A DNA stretch of 64,000 bases, taken from Turnera subulata. Taxonomy: Eukaryota; Streptophyta; Magnoliopsida; Malpighiales; Passifloraceae. This document shows positions 32,214 to 43,089 of the stretch, piece after piece. The first letter of the stretch is position 1; every line of letters starts with the position of its first letter. A model generated the notes under the pieces. The model was not told where the DNA came from and ran no database searches. It was given only the letters and a program-made list of their open reading frames with translations. A program made the position numbers and the translations under genes. The stretch is taken from the NCBI GenBank assembly GCA_028386065.3, contig JAKUCV010000342.1, positions 178,366 through 242,365 on the forward strand. Direction: 5' to 3'.

Positions 32214-32324
32214 CTTATCCGTGGGTCCTACCACGATAAGCTTCTGGCACACTCTGCCAGGTATCCAACCTCAACATGAGATACCGCTTATACCCTTAAG
32301 CGACATCTCATCCGCTTATAAATA
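32214..32324 (+). promoter_or_regulatory. Promoter of element B ORF1 with conserved inverted repeats and TATA box
   Basis: It carries the same three inverted repeats as element A (CTTATCCGTGG/CCACGATAAG; CTGGCA/TGCCAG; CGCTTA/TAAGCG) followed by CGCTTATAAATACC. The segment differs from A at only a few positions. Confidence 0.65.
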
Positions 32325-32359
32325 CCAAACCATCACAGCTGAGACACTCACTCTCAACC

Positions 32360-32737
32360 ATGGATTCTCCACTGAGATCAAGGACAACTTCTGACTCCGA
32401 GAACGACAGCTACATCGGCGGCAGAGCTTTCCCAACAAGCTCCGATGACGAACCTCCGAAGAAACGCTTCAAGACCAACATCATCGGTCTGCAAGAGCAC
32501 ATGGTCGTTTCCCCAAAACGACGGAAGAAGCGGGTCCCTAAGAAAACTGAAGACAGGAAAGGAAAGGCAGTTGCAGAGAGCAGCACTCCGCAACAAAAGC
32601 TGACGCAACTGAACTTCTCCCTGAAGAAGATCAGCTCGGCGGTGGCGCAGATAGAACTGGCGTGCATGGAGCTCTTCCCGCACATGGAAAATGTCAAAAA
32701 TCTTGTAAAAGACCTAGAGAAGCAAGTAGCTCCGTAG
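32360..32737 (+). CDS. Element B ORF1: homologue of element A ORF1
   Basis: 125 codons, the same length as in A, starting at an ATG in CAACCATGG. Conserved features are the N-terminal DSPLRSRTTSDSE, the nuclear signals PPKKRFK and SPKRRKKR, the STPQQKLTQLN block and the C-terminal helix (ISSAVAQIELAC; NLVKDLEKQV). It differs from A at 18 residues, concentrated between residues 59 and 66 and in the last 25 residues. No lesions. Function unknown. Confidence 0.8.
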   Translation: MDSPLRSRTTSDSENDSYIGGRAFPTSSDDEPPKKRFKTNIIGLQEHMVVSPKRRKKRVPKKTEDRKGKAVAESSTPQQKLTQLNFSLKKISSAVAQIELACMELFPHMENVKNLVKDLEKQVAP

Positions 32738-33079
32738 AGTACTCTTCTCCTGTTGTAAAACCTTTATAAATAAAATAAATTTCCTTTTAAATCAAAAATT
32801 TCTTATGTTAAGAAATCTTATTCTAAACAGAATAAAATATCTCAAAGCAAAATAAAAATCAACTAAAAGAATATAAAATCCAATATAAAGAAATTAAAAT
32901 CAAAACTCGTTTAACAAAATCAAAACATAAAGAAATTAAAACAAAAACGTTTAACCAAATTCAAAACAAAAAGGAAGTTAAAACAAAAAGGAAATTAAAA
33001 CAAAATATGTTTTCGTGAACGATGCTCTTACGGACGTGAACATCCTCGAATCACGAAACGTAACTCGTACAACTAACGG

Positions 33080-33536
33080 TGACGTCTGTTAACCTCGTGA
33101 AAAAGATACCCAACAACAGGCAAGGCGATGATCACGAGCACGTCCTGTGTCTCTCGAAAGACACGTTACCCGCTTGTTCAAAAATTCCGCATGAGCCAAA
33201 AACATCTGTCGAGGCGCGTATCTCTCCAAGATATCCGAACAGCTGTAAACTCGTCGCACATGTACTCTACTCGAGGTGCGGTCCCATATGTCCAACCTCA
33301 ACGGTCACGGATGCAAGTGCTAAAAAAAGCAAGAAAATATAGATAGACCATGGGAAGAAAGGACAAAGTAGCCAGAGCAAAAGAAAATCAAGAAGTGGAA
33401 AAAGGCTGAAAAACTCTGGCATGGGTCCGAAAAACGCGTAAAGTAACAAAGCATTAATTGAAAGCAACGGTAAATTCAAAAGGCAAGATCTTGAAAATCA
33501 AAAACGGTAATCACGCTCCCCATAAGAGTATAAAAG
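33080..33536 (+). promoter_or_regulatory. Promoter region of element B ORF2 with TATA box
   Basis: TATAAAAG at 33529-33536, with the ATG at 33646. The upstream block is homologous to that of element A (23390-23838), with substitutions but the same order of motifs. Confidence 0.7.
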
Positions 33537-33645
33537 AAGGAGCGGTGAGGTGTAAATCACCAAAAGCATCAAAAGCAAACAAAACTCTCAGAAAACAAAA
33601 CCACAACGTTCAATCAAAACCCCACACGTCCAAAAGAAAAACAAG

Positions 33646-34329
33646 ATGCCTGCTCCATCTTCAGTGTTCTTTGTTGAAGGTGCCAATCTTGGCAGAAGGA
33701 ATCGTCTGGCCTACAGCATGGTCAACGAACGTGCTGAGGAGCTACCGAATGAACTCGGCAGAATGCCACGTCTAGTTTTCGTCGACGAGCTCTACTCCTC
33801 AAGATTCTTCGTCACTCCCATGGAAGAGGTGTTCTTCCTAGAGGACCATGGGACACTGAGGACTTCCTACTACGGCTCAGCAAACTCCGTGATGTTCTTC
33901 ATCTCGGATAGGCTTCAAGAGTTCAACCTGGAGTCCACTTGCCAGACTGTGGAGCAAGGCGCTTACTACCAGCTCGCAATGACAGCCCAGAGCATACCCA
34001 GAATGACTCGGCTACCTCCAACCTGGCCAAAGGTACGTCTGCTGGTGTGGAACTGCAGAGGAGTTGCAAGGCGTGCACAGGAGTTCTCACGCACTCTGAG
34101 GGACTTGAAGAACCAGTACAAGCCCAACATGGTTCTTCTGACGGAGACGCAGTGGCAACCACGGGACGATCACGGTCTGATTCCACTCCGATTCCCTCAA
34201 GCTAACCGGTTCGAGATTCCTGGCCAGCGCGACAGAGGCGGCATGTGGCTCTCTTGGAGCGACAGAGTCACGGTCAACGTCAACAGTGACGCAAACAGCT
34301 TCCGTGTCAACGTCGTTGCAAACCGTTGA
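33646..34329 (+). CDS. Element B ORF2: homologue of element A ORF2
   Basis: 227 codons, intact. It differs from A only at residues 38, 84, 111, 202, 207, 214, 216 and 225. The endonuclease-like residues (Trp135, Asn136, Glu167, Gly198-Gly199, Trp201, Trp204) are all kept. Visible DNA differences within the ORF are mostly at third codon positions (for example around 34036-34150), which suggests selection on the protein. It ends before the GDFN/SDH part of a real LINE endonuclease, exactly as in A. Confidence 0.85.
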   Translation: MPAPSSVFFVEGANLGRRNRLAYSMVNERAEELPNELGRMPRLVFVDELYSSRFFVTPMEEVFFLEDHGTLRTSYYGSANSVMFFISDRLQEFNLESTCQTVEQGAYYQLAMTAQSIPRMTRLPPTWPKVRLLVWNCRGVARRAQEFSRTLRDLKNQYKPNMVLLTETQWQPRDDHGLIPLRFPQANRFEIPGQRDRGGMWLSWSDRVTVNVNSDANSFRVNVVANR

Positions 34330-34654
34330 ATGTATTTCTATTTTTATAAATTATCAAAAATCTATGTTTTTTTTTTCCTTTTTGTAAAATATCAAGTATC
34401 AATGTAATTTCTCTGTTTGCAATCAATATATTAATATTTCCCTTTCTATCAAAATATTAGCAATATTAATAATACTTGTATTTTCGCTTATTTATGGCAT
34501 CATTACCTCTTATGTGTATGTTCCGCGACAGCTGGCGTCCCTTGACTGGATCCATAATGCACTAACTAAATGATATAAAATAATAAACAACTGGAGCGAA
34601 CTATGCAAACAAGACAACAAACACACAAAGACTGCCCAACAAGACCTAACGCCC

Positions 34655-34666
34655 GCTCCGCTACCA
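34655..34666 (-). promoter_or_regulatory. Primer-binding site of element B
   Basis: Minus strand TGGTAGCGGAGC, identical in sequence and distance from the LTR to that of element A. Confidence 0.7.
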
Positions 34667-34669
34667 AAA

Positions 34670-37370
34670 TGAAACGCCCCGACCCGTATTTACCGTACAC
34701 AGTAAACACAAGCCGGAACTGTGACAACCCGACCCAACAAAGCCCAAGCATACAGTGTGAACTACAATAACTCGGCCCAACGGCCCAAAATAGTAAAACA
34801 ACATAAATAATAAATCCCGGCCCAATGGCCCAATAATAGTAAAAACATGCACAGCGGAAGACTTATGAAACTCACATAAACACTGTATGCATAGATGCAA
34901 ACTATGGATCCGAGCCCTGTCCAAGGGAAAACGCTGCAGCCTGTCTGGAATGCACCAAACCTGTACATGAAACAACTCATCCTACGGGATGAAAGCCCGC
35001 AGGTGAGGGGTGAGTCCGAAGTGCTCACGACAATGGAAAGACCATCAATATGGACACTAAAGTTACTCAAGGCCAAAAACAATCAAAAACCGACCAAAAG
35101 ACTCAACAAAATCCAATTATCCAATTTTATCTTTCCGGGCCCCGTCACGGATAAGCTAGGGTCGTACCAGGTTATCAACCTGTTCCTGGTGCCAGATCAA
35201 AAAGAACCCAGGGATAGACATCCCAAAAATAACAAACCGGGATAGACATCCCAAGCATAGACATGCTTATCAAGTAACCCAGATCATGGCCACCACAAAC
35301 AGTCTCTAACCATCCGGTCGTACCTCTACTTACCACGTGACAATTATATCATCATTAAAAACCAAACTCAGGGATCGACATCCCTAACCAAAATACCGAG
35401 GATCGACATCCTCATCACAATTCATTAAGTAATCCTTTATACTTAATCCAAAAGAAAACACAGAAAATCAACACGGGATAAACATCCCAAAAATACCAAA
35501 TAAGCACCGGGATAAACATCCCGAAACCAACCACATAATACTCAACAATGCAACAAGCAACAAAACACAATTAACCGAGTAATAAGGCACATATTGAAGG
35601 AAATCCATCCTCACCTTGGCCGATTACTCAACTTCGGAAACTATGACCGGTCCGACGCCGGCTCCTCGGGAAACTGCCCGATATCCAAACCTATACCACA
35701 AAACCATATATACACCTAAATGCACATATTCGGTATGCTATGATGCCCAAAATGCGTAATAATCACATCCCGATTATATACCCTTTATTATTTCCATTTA
35801 CCGAAAATATTTATCCATACGTATATCCGAATATAATTTCGGTACTATATTTTAATTAAAACAATTTTTCAAAATATATTTTCATAAAATAAGTATAATT
35901 CCCAAAATAATAATCATCATATTTTTTTTCCAGAAAAATAATAAGCTATTTATAATTTTCAGAAAATATTTATAGTATTTATCTTTTTCTAAATACATAT
36001 ACAATTTAATTTTCCAACACAAAATATAATTAACTTAAATTCCCAAAATACATATTTATATACATATACCATAATCATAATTTTCCAGAGAAAATAATAC
36101 ACATACTAAATTTCCAGAAATTAATTTTAGGGAATATATATAATTTCCAGCATATATATATCAAAACATAATAATAATGTTCAAACAAAATATAATTATA
36201 TAAATTTTCCAAGAATTAAAATAAATATTTTTCTCCCAGAATACCTTGATTAAAACTGTCCATAATTTTCCAAAACAAATATATTTTTTTTCTCAGATTA
36301 ATTACCAGTAATCATATATATATATAGAAAAATAAAATAAAAAAAATAAAAAAAAAATAAACAAAACAGCCCCAACCCGCAACCAAGGCGCGACCCGGCC
36401 GTTGGTAACGGGTCGGAAACCCGGCCTCACCTCGGGTTAGGCGATGGCGGCGCGAGGGAGGCTAGGCAAGGTGCGGCGAGAGGCGGCGAATCGAGGGGCG
36501 GTGCTAGCTCGGCGCGAGGCGGCGCGACGGCCGAGCAGGAGAGCAGGGACCGAGATCCGCGGGTCCTCCTCCGGGTCGTTGGCGCGTCAGGGCGGCACCG
36601 GCGACGGATCGACTCGGGGCCGGCGGGGGTGAGGTCGCGACGGTACCGCGAACACGGAGGTGGCGGCGGTGGCACGAGATTCGTCGGGGATCGGGCTCGA
36701 GTGAACAGTGTGGGGCGGGCGGCGAAGGTGACAGAACTATTCCTCCATTTTTCCTTTTTTTTTCTTATTTTCTATAATTTCTTATTTTTCTTTCTTTTTC
36801 TTTGATTTTCTTTTCTTTTCTATTTTCTGTTTTTTTTCATTTCTTTTTTTCTATTTTTTTCCCTTCTTCCTCTTACTGTTTTCCTATTTTTCTTTTTTTT
36901 CTTCTTTTTTTTTCTTTTCTTTTTCCTCTCTTTTTTTTCTCTCTTTTTCTTTTCTCTCTTTTTCTTTTTCTCTCTTTTTTTCTCTCCTTTCTATTTTTTT
37001 CTTCTTCTCTTCCTCTCCTTCTTCCACCGGTTGATGCCTCTTTATAACTGAAAATTCACTATTATACATGTGAATTTCAATAATGCAGTTCGTCTGCATT
37101 ACGGGCGAATCCGATCCGGACCAGAAAATAACAGATACCTCCTTAGTTATTTTCCGGTGTGATTTTCTGAGAAATTCCGAAACCCGAAAAATACCAACTT
37201 AGTTCCGAAAAATCCACGGGAAAATCACGAGCGCGGGAAAACACTCGGTTTCGAAAAACGACTCCCGATTTACCTTGAATTAATTACCCAAGATTAATTC
37301 AACAGTAAATCACGGTAAATAGGCTTTTACAGTCCGGTAAAAATCCAAAATTTTTACCCGGGCTGTTACA
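34670..37370 (-). repeat. Element B right LTR, 2701 bp
   Basis: Complete copy, plus strand TGAAACGCCCCGACCCG...CCCGGGCTGTTACA. Blocks shared with element A LTRs include CACAGCGGAAGACT, CCTACGGGATGAAA followed by GGGGTGAGTCCGAAG, TTCCGGGCCCCGTCAC, AGCTAGGGTCGTACC and the outer ends. The AT-rich centre and the GC-rich block (36360-36730) have different sequence from A. Confidence 0.95.
35211..35523. repeat. Array of seven short palindromes in element B right LTR
   Basis: Seven inverted repeats share a 4-base centre ending in AC: GGGAT-AGAC-ATCCC (35211, 35239), AAGCAT-AGAC-ATGCTT (35253), AGGGAT-CGAC-ATCCCT (35370), GAGGAT-CGAC-ATCCTC (35398), GGGAT-AAAC-ATCCC (35475) and CGGGAT-AAAC-ATCCCG (35508). 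Arms vary between copies but always stay complementary. Confidence 0.85.
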
Positions 37371-37374
37371 GTTG

Positions 37375-38040
37375 CGTGTGAATTTTTATTTGAACAATTT
37401 GAGTGTGATTGGAATTCTTTTTAAAAAGTATAATAGATCAGGTTATTATGGGATAATTATGTTTGTCATTATGACCAATCAAACTACACCTAAAATCCTC
37501 CAGATGGCAGTAAAGGAAGAGCTCAAAGCCTCCACATGGCAATAAAGCAAGACTCTAAAAATCCTATATGTCAAAACCTGGTGAGGGATACAGCTTTAAA
37601 TATATATAATAGATTTCTTTTGACCAATTTGGGTGTGACTGAAATTCTTTTTAAAAGAATATAATTAAGATCAGATTCATCAATTTAAATAAAAATAGTT
37701 TTATCCTTATCTTTATTGATTAGAAACTCTACCAATTTGGGTGTGTCTGGAATTCTTTTTAAAAGAGTATAATTAAGATAGCTTATTTGTACCAATCTTG
37801 CGTGTGAATTTTTATTTGAACAATTTGAGTGTGATTGGAATTCTTTTTAAAAAGTATAATAGATCAGATTATTATGGGATAATTATGTTTGTCATTATGA
37901 CCAATCAAACTACACCTAAAATCCTCCAGATGGCAGTAAAGGAAGAGCTCAAAGCCTCCACATGGCAATAAAGCAAGACTCTAAAAATCCTATATGTCAA
38001 AACCTGGTGAGGGATATAGCTTTAAATATATATAATAGAT
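37375..38040. repeat. Tandem array with 426-bp period to the right of element B
   Basis: CGTGTGAATTTTTATTTGAA starts at 37375 and again at 37801, and the following 240 bases are almost identical. Between them lies the 188-bp half also found left of element B. Within the unit a shorter motif, CAATTTGGGTGTG followed by AATTCTTTTTAAAA, occurs three times, so the unit itself is built from subrepeats. Confidence 0.9.
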
Positions 38041-38954
38041 ATGAAAATTTAGAAATTCAAAGGTATATTGTCATTAAAATTAATTTTTAAGGGATTTATA
38101 TAAAGCTTGTAAAGAGTGAAGGGCGGCCATGATCACCCGTGGCCTCTCCCTCCCTTCGCCACTGTTTAAGGGTTAAATTCTTTAAAATAAGAGCCGTCTG
38201 ATAGGAGTATCATCATCCCTACTAATGTAAGCCTCGCGGATCCATGAAACAGCTGATGCTTTTATCAAAATTTTCTAAACCTTCAAGCTGTTTTTTTGTC
38301 AATAATATTCAACCCACCGCAGAGACGAGAGTGCTTTTGATGTATCAGTTTGATACTTGTGTTCTGTATTTTTTCATGTTATAAGTTGCGATAAGACTTG
38401 TGCTCTGTATTTTAATTTCTTATATGTTTGCAAAGGGACTTAATGGTGAGACTTCGTCGAGATATTGATGCAAAACATACCGAAATATAGTGGGTAACTA
38501 ATATTGCGTACATTTTTTTTATATCCAAATATAGTACAATTAGTACACCATTAGATTTGTAACTAATACACTGAATCCGATAAGCTCGTTTATACAAATT
38601 GCATGTTATGAAAAATAGAACAATACTACAATAATATAAGATTGTTGTAAAGAAAACTTGGCACAAGATAAATAGTCTTATCACTATTAAATAATCTCAT
38701 CCATAAACAAATGTGTCGATATAAAATTTTTAGTACAAAATTGGGTTGGTTGGTTTAGCATTTTTCAAAAAAGAATATTCAGTTGTCCATCTGGGTAAGC
38801 ATGATTAAGCACATTTATGAAGTATATTGCAATCGCTATCATGCAGGTAGAGGTTGTTAGTCTTATAAATGTCGAAATCACATTGGTCGTTGACCACAAG
38901 CAAATCGGTTTCAATTTCGTGCAATAGTAAATAGACTGGATAAAAAAAAAAAAG
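38041..38954. other. Intergenic DNA without recognised features
   Basis: AT-rich, with short non-conserved ORFs on the minus strand only. It ends in an A-run (38942-38953) just before the LINE. Confidence 0.45.
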
Positions 38955-41900
38955 TCAATAGGGGTAAAAATCTTGCATGGCAAGATGTGAAAAAGCAGTG
39001 CACAAGACGCGGCGTTCAAGCCTTGCAAAGGCTTAGAGATGCTTGGCGCCCAGGTCTGGTCTATCTCATGGAAACAAAGCAGGATCAGACCTATTTGGAG
39101 GTTTTACGTAGAAATTTTGGTTATTTTGGTTCTTTGTATGTCAACCCTATCGGCCTTTCTGGAGGACTAGCCGTCTGGTGGATGTCAGACTTTCAAGTTG
39201 AGCTCTTGTCTAAATCTAAGTACTTCCTTGATGTATGGGTCACAGAAACTGCCTCTGGTCATGAATGGCAAACCACTTTTGTGTATGGGGAGCCTGATAG
39301 GGGCAAGCGAAAGGAAGTCTGGGAGAAGTTGTCTAAGCTAAAGCTTTCTGATGAAGAAGCTTGGCTTTGCGTTGGAGATTTCAACGCCCTCTTGGATGAT
39401 GCAGGAAAGGATGGTGGCCAGCCAGCTAATCGACGCTTGTGCTCTGATTTTTTTGAATTCCTTGAAGCTTGTAACTTAATGGATCTAGGCTATCAAGGGG
39501 AAGCTTTCACGTGGCAGAAGAGTAGAGTAGCACGTGATAATATTAAGGAAAGCCTGGATCGTGCTGTTGCAACCCCCACATGGAGGCTTCTGTTTGAACA
39601 TAGTCAGGTCTATCATGATGCCCTCCTCTCCTCTGATCATCGCCCGATTATTGTCAAGCTACGGGATATTTCTTCCAAGAGGAGGGGATCCTTCAAATTT
39701 GAAAGTCATTGGTTTGAAGAAAGTCAATGCTCTGAGGTTATTAGCAGTGCGTGGAATTGTCAACCCACTGGCTCTCTAATGTATCGGTGGAATGAGAAGC
39801 TTAAGATCTCTCAAGTTGCTTTATCTAAGTGGAAACGCTCCTCTTTGGGAAACAATAAAAAGGAGATCGAGAGTATCATTTTGAGGCTTGAAGAGATACA
39901 AAGGCTGCCGGTAACGGATTCTTTAATTGAGGAAGATAGGGTTTTATCGGCTAAGCTGGATATCGCTTGGAAAAAGGAAGAACGCTTCTGGCACCAACGT
40001 CCGAGAATTAAATGGCTCAAATATGGTGATAGAAATACGAAGTTTTTCCATTTATCAACGGTGCAAAGGAGACAGCTCAACCAAATTCTATCTATTTGTG
40101 ATCGTTATGGCAATAGGCTCTATAATGAAGATCATATTGTAAATGCCTTCACTGATCACTTCCAAGATGTGTACTGTGCATCTCCAAGCTCATGCACCCA
40201 AACTGTTCTAGACGCTATCCAGCCTATTGTCAGTAATGAGATGAATGCTTCCTTGCTGAGAATCCCTGATGCCATTGAGATTAAGAGAGCCGTATATGAC
40301 CTTGGTGGACTCAAGGCTCCAGGGCCTGATGGCTTCTCAGGAGCCTTTTATCAGCAGCATTGGGAAATTATGGGCTGCGACATCATTCAAGCAGTTAAGA
40401 GCTTTTTTTTCGGAGGATTTATGTTGAAAAAGTTCAATGAAACCAATATCACTCTGATTCCAAAGCTCCAAAAATCCTCCTCTGTGAACGACTTCCGCCC
40501 CATAAGTCTTTGCAACTTCTCCTATAAGGTTATCTCTAAAGTTATGGCTAACAGGTTACGTCCCCACATGGATCAGCTAATTTCTTGTGAGCAAGCAGTC
40601 TTCATTCCTGGTAGAATGATCCAGGATAATATTCTCATTTTCCATGAAGCGCTACATCGCTTAAGGCTGTCTCGAACCAAAACTAAATTGCATATGACAG
40701 TGAAGCTAGATGTCAACAAAGCGTTTGATAAAGTTAGTTGGGCATTCCTTGAAACTTTGCTCAACAAAATGGGATTCGCTCCAAAATGGATCCATTAGGT
40801 CTTCCAATGTATTACAACTGTACGTTACAAGGTGGTTGTCAATGGGATTCAATCGGAGACGGTTACCCCGAAGAAAGGTCTCAGGCAGGGTGATCCACTC
40901 TCACCCTACCTGTTCCTCTTTGTGGCTGATGTGTTTTCCAAAATGCTTAGTAATGCCAAAACTGCAGGGTTATTGAATGGCTATCAACTCAAACCAACAT
41001 GCCCTACCCTAACCCACATCATCTTTGCAGATGACACATTACTCTTTGGCAAGGCTAGTGTTCAAGAGGCAGTGGTCTTTCAGCAGCTCATTCGTGACTA
41101 TAGTTTGGCCTCTGGGCAGACCATTAACCTCACTAAGTCTCGTATCACGTTTGGGAGCAATGTCTCTGCTGCTCTTCGACGAGATATCTGCTCCACCATG
41201 GGTATTCAGGAATCGTCTAGCAAAGAAAAATACCTTGGGCTGCCCGCTATATGGGGGAGATCAAAATCCGAGGCCTTTGCTTTTCTTATGAAGAAGATTG
41301 ATGGGAAAGTTCACTCTTGGAAACAGAGATTTTTGAACCAAGCGGGTAGAGAAGTCCTCATTAAGGCAGTTATATCTTCTATACCGGGGTACACTATGTC
41401 TTGTTTCAAGCTACCCTCTGGATTTATTGAAGAAGTGCATAAGAAGAAAAGGCATTTCTGGTGGAACAATAAGAAGGAAGGGGGTGTTGTCCATTGGGTA
41501 TGTTGGGAAAAGCTCACTAACCCGAAGAGTGTTGGAGGGCTCGGCTTCAGAGATTTAAACCTTTTTAATCGTGCCTTGCTAGCCAAACAATGCTAGTAAG
41601 GATCCGAATCAGCTCTGGGCTAGAGTTCTCAAGGGTCTTTACTTCCCTAACACCTCCATCCTGGAAGCTAAACTTGGAGGCAGCCCATCTTGGGCATGGC
41701 GTAGCATGATTGAGGGCAGAGATGTCTTGATGGAAGGCCTGAGGTGGAACGTAATGGGAGGTACACGTATCAGAGTTTGGGACGACCCATGGGTGCCCCT
41801 CTTGGATCGTTTCAAAATTAACTCACCAAGACCACAAAATTGTCCTCAGCTGAAAGTTTGTGATCTTGTTACTAGCGGGCAGTCTTGGAATATGCATACC

Positions 41901-43089
41901 TTGTCATCCCTTTTTTCTGAAAATGAAAAGCAAGCCATCCTTTCCATTCCTCTCGGCAACACATCCACACCTGACCAACTTATCTGGCACTATACCAAAT
42001 CGGGTATTTTTAATGTCAAATCTTGCTATACCCGGCTATGTCAACTACGCCAGCAACAAGAAGACAATCGTCATGCGCTTGATGACTTCAATTGGAAGCA
42101 CTTATGGAAGCTCAAAGTTGGGCCCCGAGTCCATAACTTCCTTTGGAGATCCTTTACCTACAGTCTCCCCACTATGGCCGGACTTCATCGGCGAAATATC
42201 AGCTCAAGTGCAGATTGCCCATTATGTGGCTCCCAAGCTGAAACAGTTAAGCATGTCCTCTTTCTTTGTGACCATGCAAGAGCTTGTTGGATGGCTAGTC
42301 CAATCGGATACAGACCCTTTCCCTCAAATATTCCTGACATTAAGTCTTGGTGGAAGGAAATGCAATCCTTCTGTGAGCAGCACCAAGATGGTCTTTTTGA
42401 ACACATTGCCTACTTGCTTTGGGAGATTTGGAAGTCAAGAAATGCAACAGTCTTGGGCAGTGGACACATCAGCCCGATAAACACTGCAATGAAGGCGTAC
42501 AGGTTGTCACAGGAACTGTCTTTGCAGCGACAACCATAGCCAAATCCCTCTCCTATCTCCCCCTTGCAACACTGGTCTTTACCCCCTGCTGGATGGTATA
42601 AGATCAACTCTGATGCATCTCTCATTGATGCAAAATCTCCCATTGGTTTAGGCATTGTAATCCGCAATGATTCTGGTATGCTCATTGACCTCCAACAGGG
42701 TATTTGTAGGGGTATGTCTGCTCTTGTTGGAGAAGCCTGGGGACTTTTATATGGGTTCAACTTGCACTCAGTTGGGTCTACAAAGGGTCATTCTGGAAAC
42801 TGACACTGTGAACTTAATAGCTGCTTTGAAGCGTTGCAAGGATGCACAGGTTGACTGGGGTATTGCTTCTCTCGTGGAGCAAACTCATCTTTTGTTAGGA
42901 AGTTTTGTTAGTTACAACATTTCGGCAGTGAATAGACAGGCTAATAGAGCAGCTGATCTTTTAGCACGAAATGCTAGACATCACTTGAGCATGGGTGTTG
43001 GTTTCTATCTAGTGCCGAGTGACTTTTCACATGTAATTAACACGGATTTGCAGTAATGAATGACGTTACTAGACGTTCAAAAAAAAAAC
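38955..43089 (+). mobile_element. 5'-truncated LINE carrying almost all of ORF2
   Basis: The homology starts at the first residues of ORF2 and runs through endonuclease, reverse transcriptase, zf-RVT and RNase H to the stop at 43054-43056. A 3' tail ending in an A-run at 43080-43089 follows. ORF1 and the 5' UTR are absent, the usual outcome of incomplete target-primed reverse transcription. No clear target duplication was found. Confidence 0.88.
38960..43056 (+). pseudogene. LINE ORF2: endonuclease, reverse transcriptase, zinc-binding, RNase H
   Basis: Endonuclease motifs are LVYLMETKQ, LCVGDFNALLDD and LLSSDHRPI, but the initial WNCRG is corrupted (AWQDV). RT motifs are LKAPGPDGFSGAF, VKLDVNKAFDKVSW and the active-site FADDTLLF. 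The zf-RVT part (SADCPLCGSQAETVKHV) and the RNase H part (VILETDTVNLIAALKR; VNRQANRAADLLARNA) follow. There are four lesions: the altered start, a TAG at 40796-40798 where relatives have Trp (same frame continues), a small deletion/frameshift near 41594, and frame changes near 42540-42790. Long open stretches (38987-40798, up to 41596, 41706-42539) suggest a fairly young copy. Confidence 0.88.

Larger units (their letters stand above)
29699..37370 (-). mobile_element. Element B: second member of the same retrotransposon family
   Basis: LTRs at 29699-32172 (with the assembly gap inside) and 34670-37370, with outer ends TGAAACGCC...GCTGTTACA. The internal region, 32173-34669, has the same layout as element A: polypurine tract at the left LTR, primer site at the right LTR, and two plus-strand genes. 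The LTRs align with those of A only in blocks, so A and B are different subfamilies. No clean 5-bp target duplication is seen: the left flank ends TCTTG and the right flank starts GTTGC. The uninterrupted tandem copy at 37796-37804 (TCTTGCGTG) suggests a duplicated CTTG with one change. Confidence 0.88.

Noticed and set aside
33079..33479. Small ORFs on both strands between ORF1 and ORF2 of element B (and 23206-23825 in A)
   Set aside because: Frames are not conserved between the two elements. The DNA conservation fits a promoter better.
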